Assembly: GCA_017408045.1 (NCBI GenBank)
Contig: JAFQVL010000063.1
Span: 69,568 to 103,364, forward strand
DNA length: 33,797 bases
Direction: 5' to 3'
Origin: Clostridia bacterium
Lineage (GTDB): Bacteria; Bacillota; Clostridia; Christensenellales; Borkfalkiaceae
Part shown: positions 16,323 through 24,266 of the stretch, one piece after another
Layout: each line of letters opens with the position of its first letter
How positions within the stretch are numbered: the stretch's first letter is position 1
The notes under the pieces: model-generated
Told to the model about the DNA's origin: nothing
The model's database searches: none
Seen by the model: the letters and a program-made list of their open reading frames with translations, nothing else
Position numbers and translations under genes: made by a program

Positions 16323-16529
16323 TCAATATTCTTTACGACCGAGTAAATAATCAACAGATACATCAAAGAAATCGGCGATTTTTACAAGGTTGGGGGCAGT
16401 AGGCTCACTCCTATTTGTTTCCCAATAACAAACAACGGAATAACTTACCTGTAAATGTTTTGCCAATGCTGCTTGGCTGATACCTTTTTCTTTTCTTAAT
16501 TCTAATAATCGTTCTGCAAATATTTTCAT
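16323..16529 (-). CDS. XRE-family (Cro/cI-like) transcriptional regulator
   Basis: The 68-residue protein is essentially one helix-turn-helix domain: FAERLLELRKEKGISQAALA, then LQVSYSVVCYWETNRSEPTA and LVKIADFFDVSVDYLLG, the standard XRE order with the usual VDYLLG ending. The ATG at 16529 is preferred over the upstream TTG at 16574, because a TATAAT ends only 6 bases before this ATG and the longer form would overlap the promoter. That makes the mRNA probably leaderless, as for lambda cI from PRM. It faces a lipoprotein gene across a shared operator region and probably represses both promoters. Confidence 0.92.
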   Translation of the reverse strand: MKIFAERLLELRKEKGISQAALAKHLQVSYSVVCYWETNRSEPTAPNLVKIADFFDVSVDYLLGRKEY

Positions 16530-16535
16530 ACAATT

Positions 16536-16541
16536 ATTATA
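16536..16541 (-). promoter_or_regulatory. -10 box of the XRE gene
   Basis: TATAAT on the minus strand, 6 bases from the ATG, so the transcript should begin at or beside the start codon. No good -35 is seen, which fits a regulated promoter. Confidence 0.6.
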
Positions 16542-16555
16542 CTCATTAAATTGAG
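16542..16555. promoter_or_regulatory. operator-like site 1 (XRE promoter)
   Basis: The imperfect palindrome CTCATTAAATTGAG lies directly upstream of the XRE -10. Its reverse complement matches site 2 at 12 of 14 positions. Confidence 0.65.
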
Positions 16556-16563
16556 CAAAATGC

Positions 16564-16592
16564 TTGACACTCAATTTATAGAGTGATATAAT
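16564..16592 (+). promoter_or_regulatory. promoter of the lipoprotein / Cys-rich gene pair
   Basis: TTGACA (16564-16569), 17-base spacer, TATAAT (16587-16592). The spacer contains operator-like site 2. Confidence 0.88.
16570..16583. promoter_or_regulatory. operator-like site 2 (lipoprotein promoter)
   Basis: CTCAATTTATAGAG, exactly between the -35 and -10. Centres of the two sites are 28 bases apart. Binding here would block the lipoprotein promoter. Confidence 0.65.
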
Positions 16593-16622
16593 ATAATTAC
16601 AAAAAAGAGAAAGGAGAAAAAA

Positions 16623-17030
16623 ATGAAAAGATTAAAAAAAGTAATTGCTCTTTTGCTTACTTGTTGTGCTTTTGGGGTAGCCCCGTTGGTATCGGGTTGT
16701 TCTACGTCAGACGATCCTAATCAAGGGATAAATGGGGTTTCAAAAACAAAGCTGTTAGGTAATATTATTCCTGCACCTAAAATGAAATATGATGTTATTA
16801 ATGGGTCGGATGAAAGCGTTTATTTAAAGGTCAACAATGCAACAGAAAGTGATTTTCGTGCTTACGTTGCAAGCTGTGAACCGTATGGCTTCGACGGCTA
16901 TATCAAATCCGCTACTTTCCCCGACTACTATTTTATGGAATACAATGAAGATAATTATTTTTTAGAAATACGTTATTATGAAGAGGAACAATATTTTTCC
17001 GTGTATGTAAGAGTACCGTCAAACGCTTAA
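16623..17030 (+). CDS. small lipoprotein of unknown function
   Basis: This 135-residue protein has a basic N-terminus, a hydrophobic stretch and the lipobox LVSGC with lipidated Cys26, followed by a polar linker (STSDDPNQ). The mature part (about 40-135) looks like a small alpha/beta domain rich in Tyr, Glu and Asp. I do not recognise a family. AAAGGAG precedes the ATG. It is controlled by the promoter with the operator-like site and is probably co-transcribed with the Cys-rich gene 23 bases downstream. The codons are more A/T-rich than in neighbouring operons. Confidence 0.8.
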   Translation: MKRLKKVIALLLTCCAFGVAPLVSGCSTSDDPNQGINGVSKTKLLGNIIPAPKMKYDVINGSDESVYLKVNNATESDFRAYVASCEPYGFDGYIKSATFPDYYFMEYNEDNYFLEIRYYEEEQYFSVYVRVPSNA

Positions 17031-17053
17031 TATTATGTAATTGGAAGAAATAT

Positions 17054-17284
17054 ATGGAATTTGGAACTTGTTTTGAATGCAATATTGAAATGGAAAGTGA
17101 AACTAGCCGAGGACGGCTATATCTTAGGTGTCCAAGCTGTGGACGAAGGATGCTAGCCGATGATTGGTATGAAGAATATTATGATACGGATAGTACGGAT
17201 GATAGTGAACATTATTGCAGGATTTGTGAGCATAGCGACGAATATCCTAGCTGTACAATTCGCTGCCCTTATGATGAGGATTAA
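17054..17284 (+). CDS. small Cys-rich putative zinc-ribbon protein
   Basis: The 76-residue protein has CFEC (6-9), CPSCG (26-30), CRIC (56-59) and Cys67/Cys71, enough for one zinc ribbon of the C-x-x-C...C-x-x-C type and a second partial site. It is acidic at the end and has no signal peptide. Function is unknown. The ribosome binding site is weak (GGAAGAAATAT), so translation may depend on the upstream lipoprotein gene. A strong terminator follows. Confidence 0.7.
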   Translation: MEFGTCFECNIEMESETSRGRLYLRCPSCGRRMLADDWYEEYYDTDSTDDSEHYCRICEHSDEYPSCTIRCPYDED

Positions 17285-17293
17285 TAAATAGTG

Positions 17294-17320
17294 AAAAAGC
17301 CTTCTTCGGAAGGCTTTTTA
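17294..17320 (+). terminator. terminator after the Cys-rich gene
   Basis: Stem AAAAAGCCTTC / GAAGGCTTTTT with a stable TTCG loop. Confidence 0.92.
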
Positions 17321-17330
17321 TCATAGTTTC

Positions 17331-17359
17331 TTGACAAACTATCGCCGAATTGCTATACT
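17331..17359 (+). promoter_or_regulatory. promoter of the ABC transporter gene
   Basis: TTGACA (17331-17336), 17-base spacer, TATACT (17354-17359), 33 bases before the ATG. Confidence 0.85.
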
Positions 17360-17392
17360 AATGATAATGATAGTATTAGGATTAGATAGAAT

Positions 17393-19105
17393 ATGAGGCG
17401 TTTTTTTGGCTACTATAAGCCGCACAAAAAGTTATTTATTTTGGACTTAATTTGCTCCTTCTTAATCTCCGTGGCGAATATGTTTTACCCGATGATCGCC
17501 CGTGAGATTATGCAGGCGGTAGAGGTAAAGAATTTGCAATTCATCATCACATGGGCGATTGTCTTGGGTGGAATTTACCTCTTGAAATGCCTATTGACTT
17601 TTATCGTAGGCTACTGGGGGCACGTGCTGGGCGTGCGGATTCAGGCGGATATGCGACGGGATTTATTCCGCCATATTCAGACCTTGCCTTTCTCCTTCTT
17701 TGACGAGAATAAGACGGGCAGCGTCATGTCCCGTCTGACCTCTGACCTTTTCGAGGTTTCCGAGCTGGCACACCACGGTCCAGAGGATTTGTTCAACTCC
17801 TGTCTTTCGATCTTGGGCGCGCTGCTGATGCTCACCTATATCAACGGCTGGTTAGCGCTTGCGGTGCTCTTGTATATTCCGCTGATGATTTTGTTTGCAG
17901 GGTTTGCCCGTACACGAATGAACACGGCGTTCACGAATTCTCGTATCAGAGTGGCGGATTTGAACGCGGAGATTGAATCCTCGCTAACGGGCGTGCGTAT
18001 CACCAAAGCGTACAACGCCAAGGCTACCGAGTGCCAAAAATTCGATTTCGTCAACGGCAGATTTAAGGACGCAAGAAGCGATGCTTACAAGGCGATGGGC
18101 TTATTTCAAGGGGGCATGTCCTTGTTCAACGACCTTTTGTACCTGCTTGCGCTGGTGTTTGGGGGCTTGATGTTCTACTTCGGGCAGATTGCCGTAGAGG
18201 ACTTTACCGCTTACATACTGTTCATCACGCAGCTGCTTGCGCCCATTCGTACGCTGGTCGTGCTGTTCGAGCAAATTCAGGACGGCATGACGGGCTACAA
18301 GCGTTTCTGCGAGGTGATGGATACCCCCGGCGAATACGAGCCGGAAGTTCCCGTACAATCGGAAATGGAAGGGGACGTCGTGTTTGAAAACGTCCGCTTT
18401 TCCTATAAGCAAGAGGAGAGCGAGAACGTCTTGAAGGGCATTTCCTTTACGGCAAAGCAGGGCAAAACGGTTGCGCTCGTTGGCTCTTCGGGTGGTGGCA
18501 AGACGACCATTTGTCATTTAATTCCTCGTTTTTACAGACGGGACGGCGGCGTGATTTCGATAGGCGGCACGGACATAGACGCCGTTTCCAGCGAAACGCT
18601 GCGCGCAAAAATCGCGTTGGTGGCGCAGGACGTTTTCCTGTTTGCAGGCAGTATCAAAGACAATATCTTGTACGGAGCGCCCAACGCTACGGACGAGGAA
18701 GTCGTCGAAGCGGCAAAGCGTGCCAACATTCACGATTTCGTGATGAACCTGCCCGACGGCTACGACACCGAAGTGGGTGAACGGGGGGTAAAACTCTCGG
18801 GCGGACAAAAGCAGCGTATTTCCATCGCGCGCGCATTCTTAAAAAACCCGTCCATTCTCATTTTGGACGAGGCGACCAGCGCGCTTGATAATATGACGGA
18901 AATGCAGGTGCAGTCTGCTTTGTCCGAATTGTCGAAGGGTAGAACGACCATTGTCGTAGCGCACAGGCTGTCCACCGTCAAGAATGCAGACGAGATTTTG
19001 GTGGTGGAAAACGGATTGATTACCGAACGGGGCACGCACGACGAATTGGTAGAGCAGGGCGGCTTATACGCCGAGCTGTACCGATATCAATTTCGAAATT
19101 TGTAA
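17393..19105 (+). CDS. ABC exporter, fused permease and ATPase (MsbA/MdlB-type half transporter)
   Basis: The 570-residue protein has a six-helix exporter domain at about 1-310 and an ATP-binding domain at about 335-570. The latter has Walker A GSSGGGKTT (from residue 364), a Q-loop in VAQDVFLFAGSIKDNI, the signature LSGGQKQR (from 468), Walker B ILILDEATSALD and the switch His in VAHRLS. All catalytic residues are present. As a half transporter it should work as a homodimer or with a partner outside this window. It belongs to the lipid/drug/peptide exporter group; the substrate is unknown. The ribosome binding site is weak (AGGATTAGATAGAAT). Confidence 0.93.
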   Translation: MRRFFGYYKPHKKLFILDLICSFLISVANMFYPMIAREIMQAVEVKNLQFIITWAIVLGGIYLLKCLLTFIVGYWGHVLGVRIQADMRRDLFRHIQTLPFSFFDENKTGSVMSRLTSDLFEVSELAHHGPEDLFNSCLSILGALLMLTYINGWLALAVLLYIPLMILFAGFARTRMNTAFTNSRIRVADLNAEIESSLTGVRITKAYNAKATECQKFDFVNGRFKDARSDAYKAMGLFQGGMSLFNDLLYLLALVFGGLMFYFGQIAVEDFTAYILFITQLLAPIRTLVVLFEQIQDGMTGYKRFCEVMDTPGEYEPEVPVQSEMEGDVVFENVRFSYKQEESENVLKGISFTAKQGKTVALVGSSGGGKTTICHLIPRFYRRDGGVISIGGTDIDAVSSETLRAKIALVAQDVFLFAGSIKDNILYGAPNATDEEVVEAAKRANIHDFVMNLPDGYDTEVGERGVKLSGGQKQRISIARAFLKNPSILILDEATSALDNMTEMQVQSALSELSKGRTTIVVAHRLSTVKNADEILVVENGLITERGTHDELVEQGGLYAELYRYQFRNL

Positions 19106-19115
19106 AAATTAGGGG

Positions 19116-19144
19116 TTGACAAACCCGCAACAGTATAGTATAAT
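19116..19144 (+). promoter_or_regulatory. promoter of the small Cys-motif lipoprotein gene
   Basis: TTGACA (19116-19121), 17-base spacer, TATAAT (19139-19144). Confidence 0.88.
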
Positions 19145-19174
19145 AAAAACATCTAAACTAGGAGGATACTTATA

Positions 19175-19384
19175 ATGAAAAAATTTCTTAGCTTGATTTT
19201 AGCGGCTATGGCTGTATGTTCCGTATTTGCTTTTGCTGGTTGCAAAGATAACAAATGCGACGATTGCAACACGACGGAAAACGTAAAGGTTTACACGGAT
19301 TCCAAGGACAAGGAACATGAATTATGTCCTTCCTGCTACGCGAAAAGAGTTACGGACGGGTTGCTTGGCGGTTTGCTCGGCTAA
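19175..19384 (+). CDS. small lipoprotein with two CxxC motifs
   Basis: This 69-residue protein has a signal sequence with the lipobox FAGC (Cys23). The mature part is only 46 residues and holds CDDC (28-31) and CPSC (51-54), which could form a single zinc knuckle or redox pair outside the membrane. It ends in the Gly/Leu-rich DGLLGGLLG. AGGAGG precedes the ATG, and it has its own promoter and terminator, so it is probably well expressed. No known family is recognised. Confidence 0.8.
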   Translation: MKKFLSLILAAMAVCSVFAFAGCKDNKCDDCNTTENVKVYTDSKDKEHELCPSCYAKRVTDGLLGGLLG

Positions 19385-19391
19385 TCAAAAC

Positions 19392-19425
19392 AAAAAAACG
19401 GACGGTGAGAACCGTCCGTTTTTTT
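19392..19425. terminator. bidirectional terminator between the small lipoprotein and glyS
   Basis: Stem AAAAAAACGGACGGT / ACCGTCCGTTTTTTT with loop GAGA, usable on both strands. Confidence 0.93.
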
Positions 19426-19438
19426 GTTGTGTTTTTAC

Positions 19439-20839
19439 TTAGAATTCGATTTTTCCCTGTACGTAGCGGATTGCCTCGTCAATCGAAACACGGATTTGCT
19501 CCATGGTGTCGCGGTCGCGCACGGTGACGGTGTTGTCTTCCAGCGTCTGGAAGTCAATCGTCACGCAGAAAGGCGTACCGATTTCGTCCTGACGGCGATA
19601 ACGCTTACCGATAGAGCCCGTAACGTCGTACGTTGCAGGGAACTTTTTGCACATTTGCAAATACACTTCGTCCGCCTTTTCGGAAAGGTTTTTCTGCAAG
19701 GGCAGTACCGCGCACTTGTAGGGCGCAAGAGCAGGGTGCAAACGGAGTACCGTTCTCACGTCGTTCTTTTCTGCGTCAACCACTTCTTCGTCGTATGCGT
19801 CCGTTAAGAAAGCGAGCACAACACGGTCTGCGCCGAGCGAAGGTTCGATAACGTAGGGTACGTATCTTTCATTCGTGATAGGGTCGGTGTATTCGATGGG
19901 CTTGCCACATTCCTTAGCGTGCTGCGTAAGGTCGTAGTCCGTTCTGTCTGCGATGCCCCAAAGCTCGCCCCAACCGAACGCAAAGTTGTATTCAAAGTCG
20001 GTGGTCGCCTTGGAATAGAAACACAGCTCTTCAGGGCTATGGTCGCGAAGGTGCAGGTTTTCCGCTTTCATACCGAGGGACAACAGCCAGTCGCGGCAAA
20101 AATCTTTCCAATATGCAAACCATTCAAGGTCGGTGCCGGGCTTGCAGAAGAATTCCAGCTCCATCTGTTCAAACTCACGGGTACGGAAGGTGAAGTTGCC
20201 GGGGGTGATTTCGTTGCGGAAGGACTTACCGATTTGCCCGATGCCAAAAGGCACGCGAAGGCGAGAAGAACGCTGTACGTTTGCAAAGTTTACGAAGATA
20301 CCCTGCGCCGTTTCAGGACGAAGGTATACGGTGTTTGCGCTGTCCTCGGTAACCCCTTGGAAAGTTTTGAACATCAGGTTGAACTTTCTAATCGAGGTAA
20401 AGTCAGACTTTCCGCAAACAGGGCAAACGATTTTATGTTCGTTAATAAACGCTTCCAAGCCGTCGTTGTCCATGCTTTCCACGGACACGTCCAAGCCCTT
20501 CTTTTCTACGTATTTTTCCACGAGGTCGTCGGCTCTGTGGCGGGATTTACAGGACTTGCAGTCCATCAAGGGGTCGGAGAAGCCACCCAAATGCCCCGAT
20601 GCCTGCCAGGTGCGTGTGTTCATCAAAATTGCGCAATCTACGCCCGTATTGTGAGGATTTTCTTGGATAAATTTCTTCCACCAAGCCTTCTTTACGTTGT
20701 TTTTCAGTTCAACGCCGAGAGGGCCGTAGTCCCACGTGTTTGCAAGACCGCCGTAGATTTCGCTGCCGGGATAAATAAAGCCGCGGGTTTTACAGAGGGA
20801 AACCAGCTTTTCCATCGTAACGGCTCTTTTTTCTGCCAT
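19439..20839 (-). CDS. glyS: glycyl-tRNA synthetase (class II, single-chain type)
   Basis: From the ATG at 20839 ([20 protein letters not shown]) with AAGGAG just upstream, the protein is 466 residues, as expected for the homodimeric class II enzyme. It shows [19 protein letters not shown], a Cys4 cluster (CKSC and CPVC), [12 protein letters not shown], the motif 2 region [15 protein letters not shown], and motif 3 [14 protein letters not shown]. It attaches glycine to tRNA-Gly in the cytoplasm. The frame is open further upstream, but the promoter lies in that extension. It is monocistronic, with no T-box leader visible. Confidence 0.96.
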   Translation of the reverse strand: MAEKRAVTMEKLVSLCKTRGFIYPGSEIYGGLANTWDYGPLGVELKNNVKKAWWKKFIQENPHNTGVDCAILMNTRTWQASGHLGGFSDPLMDCKSCKSRHRADDLVEKYVEKKGLDVSVESMDNDGLEAFINEHKIVCPVCGKSDFTSIRKFNLMFKTFQGVTEDSANTVYLRPETAQGIFVNFANVQRSSRLRVPFGIGQIGKSFRNEITPGNFTFRTREFEQMELEFFCKPGTDLEWFAYWKDFCRDWLLSLGMKAENLHLRDHSPEELCFYSKATTDFEYNFAFGWGELWGIADRTDYDLTQHAKECGKPIEYTDPITNERYVPYVIEPSLGADRVVLAFLTDAYDEEVVDAEKNDVRTVLRLHPALAPYKCAVLPLQKNLSEKADEVYLQMCKKFPATYDVTGSIGKRYRRQDEIGTPFCVTIDFQTLEDNTVTVRDRDTMEQIRVSIDEAIRYVQGKIEF

Positions 20840-20872
20840 TTTAATTCTCCTTACAAAAATGTTATCCTTAGT

Positions 20873-20901
20873 ATTGTAGCATTTTTTTTCGTGCTCGTCA
20901 A
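20873..20901 (-). promoter_or_regulatory. glyS promoter
   Basis: Minus strand TTGACG (20901-20896), 17-base spacer, TACAAT (20878-20873). Confidence 0.8.
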
Positions 20902-20922
20902 TAATTCCAAGGGGCGTTTCTC

Positions 20923-21786
20923 TTAGATTTTCAGTTTCTTGAACAGGAAAGGTACGAGCAGCGTTGCCGTCAGCACCGTCAGGAAGTATTTCACGAACTT
21001 CCAACCGATCAATTCCAAAAACGCAAACGGCAACAGCGAGAACGCGCCGAATACAACGCCTACGCAGCCGACGCCCACGAGCAACCGCAACACGCGATTT
21101 TTCCAGCCGCTTGCATCGGTAAAGGCGATGAATTTTTCTTCGATAGGCAGGGCGATCGTGCCGGCAATCAGCATTCCTGCGTGTTCGAAGGTGGACTTGG
21201 TGGGCAGAAAAATCATTATGAGGATAGAAAGGATAGAAAAGCCTGCCAAAATCCAGTATTTTTTATCCTGAAACTGCTCGTATAATAAATCCCAAATGAT
21301 CGCGAACGTAATCCCGATTGCGCCGCCGCAGAGGGTGTCCGTCAAGTAGTGTACGCCCAGATAAACCCTCGACCACATAACGCAAAGCGTTATGATAGGG
21401 GCAACAATCCACAGCCACTTCTTGCGGTAGTGAGAGGCAAAGCCAAAAGCGATACCGCCGACTCCTTGGCTGTGTCCAGAGGGGAAGGATTCGTAGGGGC
21501 GCAGATCCATCGTGTTGACAAGCCCGTTCAATTCTACGCGTGAAACGTCGCCCATCATATACGGACGGGGTCTGCTAATCCAGCCTTTCAGCCCTGCATT
21601 GACCACCAGAGAAGTAAAGGAAATGACGGCAAGACGCTCCCCCAGTTTTTTAGAAACCAGCCAGTACGCCACGCAGATCAACACGACCATAAAAAGGGGT
21701 TCTCCCATGAGGGAGAAAAAAACGGCAACGGCGTCTAAAAACGGGTTGCGTATGCTTTCAAAAAATTGAGAAACGGCAACATCCAT
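20923..21786 (-). CDS. PAP2-family phosphatase, membrane-bound
   Basis: The 287-residue multi-TM protein has the three PAP2 motifs: KGWISRPRP (Lys67, Arg74, Pro75), PSGHS (102-106, His105) and [12 protein letters not shown] (Arg140, His146, Asp150). The C-terminal 130 residues add further membrane helices. The family dephosphorylates lipid phosphates such as phosphatidate or undecaprenyl pyrophosphate at the membrane. GGAAGG precedes the ATG. It lies upstream of glyS on the same strand, but glyS has its own promoter. The substrate is not determined. Confidence 0.92.
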   Translation of the reverse strand: MDVAVSQFFESIRNPFLDAVAVFFSLMGEPLFMVVLICVAYWLVSKKLGERLAVISFTSLVVNAGLKGWISRPRPYMMGDVSRVELNGLVNTMDLRPYESFPSGHSQGVGGIAFGFASHYRKKWLWIVAPIITLCVMWSRVYLGVHYLTDTLCGGAIGITFAIIWDLLYEQFQDKKYWILAGFSILSILIMIFLPTKSTFEHAGMLIAGTIALPIEEKFIAFTDASGWKNRVLRLLVGVGCVGVVFGAFSLLPFAFLELIGWKFVKYFLTVLTATLLVPFLFKKLKI

Positions 21787-21833
21787 AGTAGATAACCTTC
21801 CAAAAAGTTTCCGTCTACACGACAGTTTTGTTT

Positions 21834-21839
21834 AGTATA
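21834..21839 (-). promoter_or_regulatory. -10 box of the PAP2 gene
   Basis: TATACT on the minus strand, 47 bases before the ATG. No clear -35 is seen. Confidence 0.45.
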
Positions 21840-21903
21840 GCATATTTTTCAAAAAAAAGGGAGAGTTTTTATAAAAAAAATTAAAAAAGTTTCTATTATC
21901 CTC

Positions 21904-21932
21904 TTTCCATTTTGCAAAATATGTGGTATAAT
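21904..21932 (+). promoter_or_regulatory. fhs promoter
   Basis: TTTCCA (weak -35), 17-base spacer, TATAAT (21927-21932). The hairpin AAACCCC-TAT-GGGGTTT (21938-21954) would sit at the very 5' end of the mRNA. Confidence 0.6.
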
Positions 21933-21997
21933 GGGTGAAACCCCTATGGGGTTTTGGGGAAATTCGTTGGGAAATTCGTACGCGAGAGGAGAAAAAA

Positions 21998-23653
21998 ATG
22001 CTTTCAGATATTGAGATTGCAGAGAGCGCGAAGCTGCAAGATATCCGCGATATCGCCAAAAAGGCAGGGATTGCGGAGAGTTATTTGGAACCGTACGGGA
22101 AGTACAAGGCGAAACTTTGCTTACCGAAAGACGGGGAGAGAAACGCGAAACTGATTTTGGTAACGGCAATCAACCCCACCTCTTCAGGCGAAGGCAAAAC
22201 CACCGTTTCCATAGGGCTTGCAGACGGCTTGCAGAAGATAGGCAAGAGGGCTTGTCTTGCTTTGAGAGAACCTTCTCTTGGTCCTGTGTTCGGGATTAAG
22301 GGCGGCGCGGCAGGCGGCGGCTACGCGCAGGTAGTGCCGATGGCGGAAATCAACTTGCATTTCACGGGCGACTTACACGCAATCACGGCGGCGAACAACC
22401 TCTTGTGCGCGTTGATGGATAACCACATTTTCCGTGGCAACGCCTTGGGTATCGACGTCAATAATATCTATTTCCACCGTTGTATGGATATGAACGAACG
22501 CCAACTGATTAACGTCATGACCGGCGGCAAGGGCAGAGGGGTGGAGAGAGAGGACCACTTCGACATCACGGCGGCGAGCGAAGTAATGGCGGTGCTGTGT
22601 TTGGCGACGGATATAGACGACTTAAAACGCCGTTTAGGCAACATCATCGTTGGCTTGAATATGGATGGCGACTACGTGCGCGCAAAGGATATTCCCGGGG
22701 CGGTTGGCTCGATGGCGGTGCTTTTGAAAGAGGCGATGAAGCCCAACCTCGTGCAGACCTTAGAGGGTACGCCTGCCATCATTCACGGCGGCCCGTTCGC
22801 GAACATCGCTCACGGCTGCAACAGCGTACAGGCGACCTACGCGGCGATGAAGATTGCCGATTACGCCGTTACCGAGGCGGGCTTTGGCGCAGACCTTGGC
22901 GCAGAGAAGTTCTTGGATACCAAGTGTCGTGCGGCGGGCATCGAACCGAACTGTGTGGTCATTGTTGCGACGGTAAAAGCGCTCAAATTACACGGCGGCG
23001 CGGCAAAGGAAACGCTTAGCGAAGAGAACCTTACGGCGCTTGCGGCAGGTATGCCCAACCTCTTAAAGCATATCGAAAACATCAAAAACGTATACAAAAA
23101 GCCGGTGGTGGTGGCGATGAACCGCTTTGCAACCGATACGCAAGCGGAAACCGATTACGTCATTGAAACGGTACGCGCGGCAGGCTCGGTTGCGGTATTC
23201 ACCGACGTATTCTTGAAAGGCGGCGAAGGCGGCAAAGCGCTCGCTGAAGAAGTGGTAAAGGCGTGCGAAATCCCCTCAACGATGGAGTACGCATACGATC
23301 TTAACGACGGTATTTGCAAAAAAATTAACGACGTCGTGCAGAAAATTTACGGTGGCGAGGGCGCGGATTTTTCCGAAGAAGCGCTTGCGAAAATTGCCGA
23401 TATCGAAGCAAAGGGCGAAGGCAATTTGCCTATCATTATTGCCAAAACGCAATATTCGCTTTCGGATAACGCCGAATTGCTCGGTAGACCCACAGGCTTT
23501 AGAATCTTCGTCAAAGACGTTGTTTTAAAGGGCGGCGCGGGCTTTATTGTTGCTATCGCAGGCAAGATTATGCTGATGCCCGGTTTAGGGGTGCACCCTG
23601 CGGCGGAGAAGATAGACTTATTGTCTGACGGAACTATCGTTGGTTTATCCTAA
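21998..23653 (+). CDS. fhs: formate-tetrahydrofolate ligase
   Basis: The 551-residue protein is the expected length. It has the ATP-binding loop NPTSSGEGKTTVSIGLADGL near residues 59-78, EPSLGPVFGIKGGAAGGGYAQV in two parts, FTGDLHAITAANNLL, TEAGFGADLGAEKF, and the C-terminal LMPGLGVHPAAEKI. It makes 10-formyl-THF from formate, THF and ATP, feeding purine synthesis or one-carbon flow. The ATG at 21998 has GAGAGGAG upstream; the longer in-frame start at 21935 sits at the transcription start and is rejected. No terminator follows; the palindrome array begins 30 bases after the stop. Confidence 0.96.
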   Translation: MLSDIEIAESAKLQDIRDIAKKAGIAESYLEPYGKYKAKLCLPKDGERNAKLILVTAINPTSSGEGKTTVSIGLADGLQKIGKRACLALREPSLGPVFGIKGGAAGGGYAQVVPMAEINLHFTGDLHAITAANNLLCALMDNHIFRGNALGIDVNNIYFHRCMDMNERQLINVMTGGKGRGVEREDHFDITAASEVMAVLCLATDIDDLKRRLGNIIVGLNMDGDYVRAKDIPGAVGSMAVLLKEAMKPNLVQTLEGTPAIIHGGPFANIAHGCNSVQATYAAMKIADYAVTEAGFGADLGAEKFLDTKCRAAGIEPNCVVIVATVKALKLHGGAAKETLSEENLTALAAGMPNLLKHIENIKNVYKKPVVVAMNRFATDTQAETDYVIETVRAAGSVAVFTDVFLKGGEGGKALAEEVVKACEIPSTMEYAYDLNDGICKKINDVVQKIYGGEGADFSEEALAKIADIEAKGEGNLPIIIAKTQYSLSDNAELLGRPTGFRIFVKDVVLKGGAGFIVAIAGKIMLMPGLGVHPAAEKIDLLSDGTIVGLS

Positions 23654-23683
23654 ATGGTGGATATGCGGCGCGATGCGACCAAA

Positions 23684-23775
23684 GTGAATTGATTTGTTTT
23701 ACAAATCGTGAATTGAAATCTATGATTTCGTGAATTGACGGCAAAGCCGTCGTGAATTGCACCGCTAAGCGGTGC
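23684..23775 (+). repeat. left arm, direct GTGAATTG units with hairpin spacers
   Basis: GTGAATTG occurs perfectly at 23684, 23708, 23730 and 23752, a period of 22-24. The spacers are self-complementary and differ from one another: ATTTGT-TTT-ACAAAT, AAATC-TAT-GATTT, ACGGC-AAA-GCCGT and GCACCGC-TAA-GCGGTGC. Confidence 0.95.
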
Positions 23776-23793
23776 GTTGAGAAAAAAAAATAC

Positions 23794-24147
23794 ATGAAAT
23801 CCGTCTTATTAGAAAACGCGAAAAAATTTGCAATACATATCGTAAAAATCTGTCAAGTTATACAGACGGAACGACATGAAACAACGATTGTAAAGCAATT
23901 ATTACGCAGTGGTACGAGCATTGGCGCGAATATTCACGAGGCAAACTATGCAAGTAGTAAATCAGATTTCGTAAATAAGTTGCAAATAGCATTGAAAGAA
24001 TGCTATGAAACTGAGTATTGGTTGGAGTTGTTTTACGAAACAGAATATCTACAACGAGAGGAATATCAACACTTGATTGCGGAGAGTAATAAAATAAGAA
24101 TTATGCTTGCTTCTTCGATAAGAACGACAAAAGCGAGCGTACAATAA
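23794..24147 (+). CDS. four-helix-bundle protein (S23 / 23S rRNA intervening-sequence protein family)
   Basis: From the ATG at 23794 the protein has 117 residues. It carries the family signature QLLRSGTSIGANIHEA at about 36-51 and the helix DFVNKLQIALKECYETEYWLEL near 58-79; the other two helices are at about 5-30 and 88-108. The family forms pentameric four-helix bundles. Some members lie inside 23S rRNA intervening sequences and relatives (Avd) serve diversity-generating retroelements, probably binding nucleic acid. A GTG at 23752 is in frame but is part of the repeat. No strong ribosome binding site is seen. The gene is more A/T-rich than fhs and glnS on either side, and it lies between inverted repeat arms. 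Confidence 0.9.
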   Translation: MKSVLLENAKKFAIHIVKICQVIQTERHETTIVKQLLRSGTSIGANIHEANYASSKSDFVNKLQIALKECYETEYWLELFYETEYLQREEYQHLIAESNKIRIMLASSIRTTKASVQ

Positions 24148-24156
24148 TTCCACAAC

Positions 24157-24266
24157 GATTTTTCAAGAGAAAAATCAATTCACGAAAACCAAAGGTTTTC
24201 AATTCACGTAAGGCTTGCCTTACAATTCACGCCGTTAGGCAATTCACTTTACAGTAGGCAATTCAC
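24157..24266 (+). repeat. right arm, inverted AATTCAC units with hairpin spacers
   Basis: AATTCAC occurs at 24177, 24201, 24224, 24241 and 24260. Hairpins are GATTTTTC-AAGA-GAAAAATC, GAAAACC-AAA-GGTTTTC, GTAAGGC-TT-GCCTTAC and the short GCC-GTTA-GGC. The last two units carry similar tails (TTTACAGTAGGC and TTCATAGTAGGT). The glnS start codon is 16 bases beyond. Confidence 0.93.

Larger units (their letters stand above)
23684..24266. mobile_element. putative element: S23-type gene between inverted palindrome-array arms
   Basis: The left arm (23684-23775) has four direct GTGAATTG units. The right arm (24157-24266) has five inverted AATTCAC units. The 117-codon four-helix-bundle gene lies between them. 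Because the arms are inverted relative to each other, the whole 583-bp block can fold into a long stem with small hairpins branching off. This recalls 23S rRNA intervening sequences, which also carry this protein family inside inverted arms. No transposase and no clear target-site duplication are seen, so mobility is inferred. Confidence 0.6.

Noticed and set aside
20840-20922. T-box leader before glyS
   Set aside because: The predicted transcript start is within about 30 bases of the ATG, too short for a T-box, and no T-box core sequence is seen.
19919-20926. 335-codon plus-strand frame opposite glyS
   Set aside because: It is antisense to a conserved tRNA synthetase and extends over its promoter; no motif and no ribosome binding site.
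23752-23793. GTG start of the S23-type protein inside the last left repeat
   Set aside because: The codons are repeat and hairpin sequence; the ATG at 23794 fits the family length.
23684-24266. The regularly spaced repeats as a CRISPR array
   Set aside because: The repeat is only 8 bases, the spacers are self-complementary and the units invert halfway. CRISPR repeats are 23-47 bases in one orientation with unrelated spacers, and no cas gene is present.
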